DNA from: Ahaetulla prasina | Taxonomy: Eukaryota > Chordata > Lepidosauria > Squamata > Colubridae | NCBI RefSeq assembly: GCF_028640845.1 | Contig: NC_080543.1 | Coordinates: 95,221,825-95,285,824, forward strand | DNA length: 64,000 bases | Reading direction: 5' to 3' | Shown here: positions 61,687 to 64,000 of the stretch, piece after piece | Numbering within the stretch: the stretch's first letter is position 1 | How the letters are laid out: each line of letters opens with the position of its first letter | Program-made: the position numbers and the translations under genes | The notes under the pieces: model-generated | Told to the model about the DNA's origin: nothing | What the model saw: only the letters and a program-made list of their open reading frames with translations | Database searches by the model: none

Positions 61687-62063
61687 CAGCGATGGCTAAC
61701 CTTTTTGCCATTGCGTGCCAGGAGCGGAGGTGGGGGGGTGGGGTTGTCCTACCAGAAGTTGGCAAACCAACTGTTTCCGGCCTCCAGAGGGCCTCCGGAG
61801 GTGGGGAAGGCCCTTTTCGCCCTCCACAGGCTCCTAGAAAGGCTCTGGAGGCTTGGGAGAGCAAAAAACAGGCCTTCCCCACCCCTCACCCCCAAGGCCC
61901 TCCCGAGGCAGGAAACAGCCTGTTTCCCTACTTCTGGTGGGTCCAGAAGGCCTGAAAATCAGCTGGCCGGTGCGCACATGTGCATCAGAGCTAAGCTTGC
62001 GTGTCCACTGATATGGCTATGTGTGCCACCTGTGGCATACGTGCCCTGGGTTCGCCATCATGG
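61687..62063. mobile_element. 377-bp hAT-like element (GCGATGGCTAACC family)
   Basis: It starts CAGCGATGGCTAACC and ends GGTTCGCCATCATGG. The flanks ATTTAGAC (61679-61686) and GTTTAGAC (62064-62071) are an 8-bp duplication with one mismatch. The interior is GC-rich (CCTCCAGAGGGCCTCCGGAG) with chance open frames. It is related to the element at 58301. Confidence 0.88.
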
Positions 62064-62516
62064 GTTTAGACAATAATTTTTAATACATACTTAAAGTGCT
62101 AGTTTCAGATCCTGAATTATCAAATTGCAATTTTACAAAAATCAGCTAAGTTAATAACAGAGTATTAGCTCTCTGGAGTCACCAGAAGCAGCAAGATGGA
62201 GGGTATATATAAATTAAATAAATTAAATAGTAATCTTATTCCCTATATTGCAATTGGAGGATGGATTGAGACTGGTTGAGAATAACAGAGGTTTAGTTAA
62301 GCCCAGCTTTTGAGTTCAAGTCAGAAGTAAGAATCAAACAGATATTCTGATTAACTCTTTTTAGCCAGTATAGAAAGTGGTTTATTTTTGAGATGTAAAC
62401 AGTTTCAAAAGAACCTTTGAGTGGGGAGGGGGATACTGAATGAGGTGAGTTGCAGTTTCTGCCTTTGGTCAGAAACAGAATTCCTGGTAATGGGGTAAAC
62501 TGATCTCTTTCTAAAT

Positions 62517-62580
62517 CAGGAGTCTCCAACCTTGGCAACTAAGACTTGTGGACTTCAACTCCCAGAGTTCCTCAGCCAGT
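62517..62580. mobile_element. Left half of a palindromic hAT-like element, cut at the large inverted repeat
   Basis: CAGGAGTCTCCAACCTTGGC and GACTTCAACTCCCAGAG match the left half of the 60630 element. It stops where the G-rich arm begins at 62581. Confidence 0.7.
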
Positions 62581-63080
62581 GGGGGGTGGGGGGAAGGGTA
62601 AATGGGAGGGGGAGGGGAGAGCAGGGAGGGAGGAGGGGGGAAATGTTTGACAAAATTTTTGTAAAACTTTTCTAATAAAAAAAAAAGTTAAGATGACCTA
62701 GGATGGTTTAAAAAGGAAGAAAGAGAGTGAGTGAGCAATCATACCTCACCATTTAGAACAGGGATCTCTAACCTTGGTAACTTTAAGACTTGTGGACTTC
62801 AACTCCCAGAGCTTTGCTGGCTGAGGAACTCTGAGAGTTGAAGTCCACAAGTCTTAAAGTTACCAAGGTTAGAGACCCCTGTTCTAAATGGTGAGGTATG
62901 GTTGCTCACTCACTCTCTTTCTTCCTTTTTAAACCATCCTAGTTAATGGTTTAAAAGTTAAGATGACTTAACTTTTTTTTTTATTAGAAAAGTTTTACAA
63001 AAATTTTGTCAAACATTTCCCCCCCTCCTCCCTCCACCCTCTCCCGTCCCCCCTCCCATTCACCCTTCCCCCCACCCCCC
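62581..63080. repeat. 500-bp inverted repeat with G-rich/C-rich outer ends and a hAT-like core
   Basis: The left arm (62581 to about 62815) and right arm (about 62830-63080) are reverse complements at a few per cent divergence. Matching words are AAATGTTTGACAAAATTTTT/AAAAATTTTGTCAAACATTT, GGAAGAAAGAGAGTGAGTGA/TCACTCACTCTCTTTCTTCC and CTCACCATTTAGAACAG/CTGTTCTAAATGGTGAG. The core 62769-62881 is a palindromic hAT-like element. Its flanks are inverted copies, not direct repeats. The right arm has about 17 extra bases near 62943. The outer 60 bp are G-runs on one side and C-runs on the other. Confidence 0.93.
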
Positions 63081-63200
63081 AACCCAGACTTTTCAGAGCA
63101 AAATACAGGGTATTACAGGTGGATTGACTATATTCAAAACAAATATCAGATTGAGAAGTATCAAATAGTCTATGAATGATGGAATTGTATTAGTTAAAGG

Positions 63201-63393
63201 CAGGGGTGAAATCTAAAAAATTTCCCTACCGGTTTTGTGGGTGTGGCTTAATTGGTGGGTGTGGCTTGGTGGTCAGGTGACTGAATGGGCATGGTCAATA
63301 ATAATAAATAATAAAAATAATAAAGTATACAAAACTTGGGAGGCACTGGTCTACTTTTGCAATCTGGTCCGAACCGGGAGCATTTCACCCCTG
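63201..63393. mobile_element. 193-bp hAT-like element with exact 8-bp target duplication
   Basis: GTTAAAGG is repeated exactly at 63193-63200 and 63394-63401. Ends are CAGGGGTGAAAT and ATTTCACCCCTG. The interior has GTGGGTGTGGCTT repeats and an AATAATAAATAATAA run. Related to 46986-47302. Confidence 0.95.
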
Positions 63394-63401
63394 GTTAAAG
63401 G

Positions 63402-64000
63402 GGAGTTAAGGTTCCAAATGGGGGATGGGAGTTTATGATTAATTAGTGTATTCTAGCTTATGATTGTTTGCTGTAATACCTAGGTCAACTTAACTTTTGA
63501 CTGCGATTTTATTTTGTATTGTTTAACTGGAAGAATTGTATTCATTTTAGTTTGAACATCAGGAGCACCAAGCGATATCAATTAAAGCCAAAGCCACTGG
63601 CAACTTCCAAATGTGCCAGAATTCAGCTCCCAGCCAGCATAACCCATGACCTTGTTGGCTGGAAATTTGGGAATTGAAGGCCAGAACAAATTAGAGATGC
63701 TGCTGTAAAGAGCTGACAATTCCAGCTGTCCTCAGTAATTTTAGGATTGTGCAAAGCACATAGAAATACCCCTCCCCAAAGCACTAAAATCAGTGTAACA
63801 CTCCAGCTGCCTTTGAGCCTGATATCGGGTGAGTGAGAATAGAATAAATATCCCCCCCAAAAAAATCAGCAAAAGCACTTCCACAGCTGCTCACCATTGC
63901 TCAACTCATGTATATTTATAGATCTGCAACAACAAACAAACACTTGGCATTTCATCAGGCCTTTTCACTAGGATGAGAGTATCAATAGGAAAAAAGTTCA
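63402..64000. other. Window end, no gene seen
   Basis: AT-rich intergenic DNA. The segment at about 63610-63690 (GAATTCAGCTCCCAGCCAGC ... GGGAATTGAAGGCC) faintly resembles a decayed palindromic hAT-like copy. Confidence 0.35.

Overview
The window is vertebrate nuclear DNA, almost certainly from a squamate reptile and probably a snake. The evidence is the repeat content: tRNA-headed SINEs with a BovB-like tail, CR1 and CR1/L3 LINEs, a small MIR/L2-type SINE, and many short hAT-like elements with 8-bp target duplications. This call rests on recognising repeat families, not on a database search.

The one gene identified with confidence is UBE3A (E6-AP ubiquitin ligase), on the + strand across most of the window. 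A GC-rich, CpG-rich promoter lies at about 4240-5420 with a probable non-coding first exon ending at 4805. A probable 5' UTR exon follows at 19075-19143. Coding starts in the exon at 23024-23138 and ends at the stop codon 48275-48277, over 11 coding exons. The spliced reading frame is open throughout: 2640 nt, 879 residues. It has the N-terminal AZUL zinc finger (36348-36658), the large central region (37980-39232) and the HECT domain (seven exons, 42112-48277) with the catalytic cysteine codon at 48176-48178. All introns follow GT-AG and all junction phases agree.

Downstream, on the - strand and convergent with UBE3A, is a 422-codon open frame (53174-54442) that looks like a real but unrecognised coding exon. 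About 350 bp beyond its stop is a nearly perfect 53-bp-arm inverted repeat that carries AATAAA on both strands.

By region: 1-4240 holds repeats including a 732-bp tandem duplication; 4240-5420 is the promoter; 5420-36347 is long 5' introns with nested transposable elements (a 3.3-kb CR1/L3 copy split by a solo LTR is the largest); 36348-48277 is the compact coding part; 48278-53170 is 3' UTR and intergenic DNA; 53174-54442 is the unknown exon; 54443-64000 is repeat-rich and gene-poor, ending in a 500-bp inverted repeat with G-rich and C-rich ends.

I saw no CRISPR, no operon, no phage and no functional RNA gene. No clearly new biological system is evident. The most interesting items are the overlapping upstream frame at the UBE3A long-isoform start, the bidirectional poly(A)-signal hairpin, the unknown - strand gene and the large palindromes.
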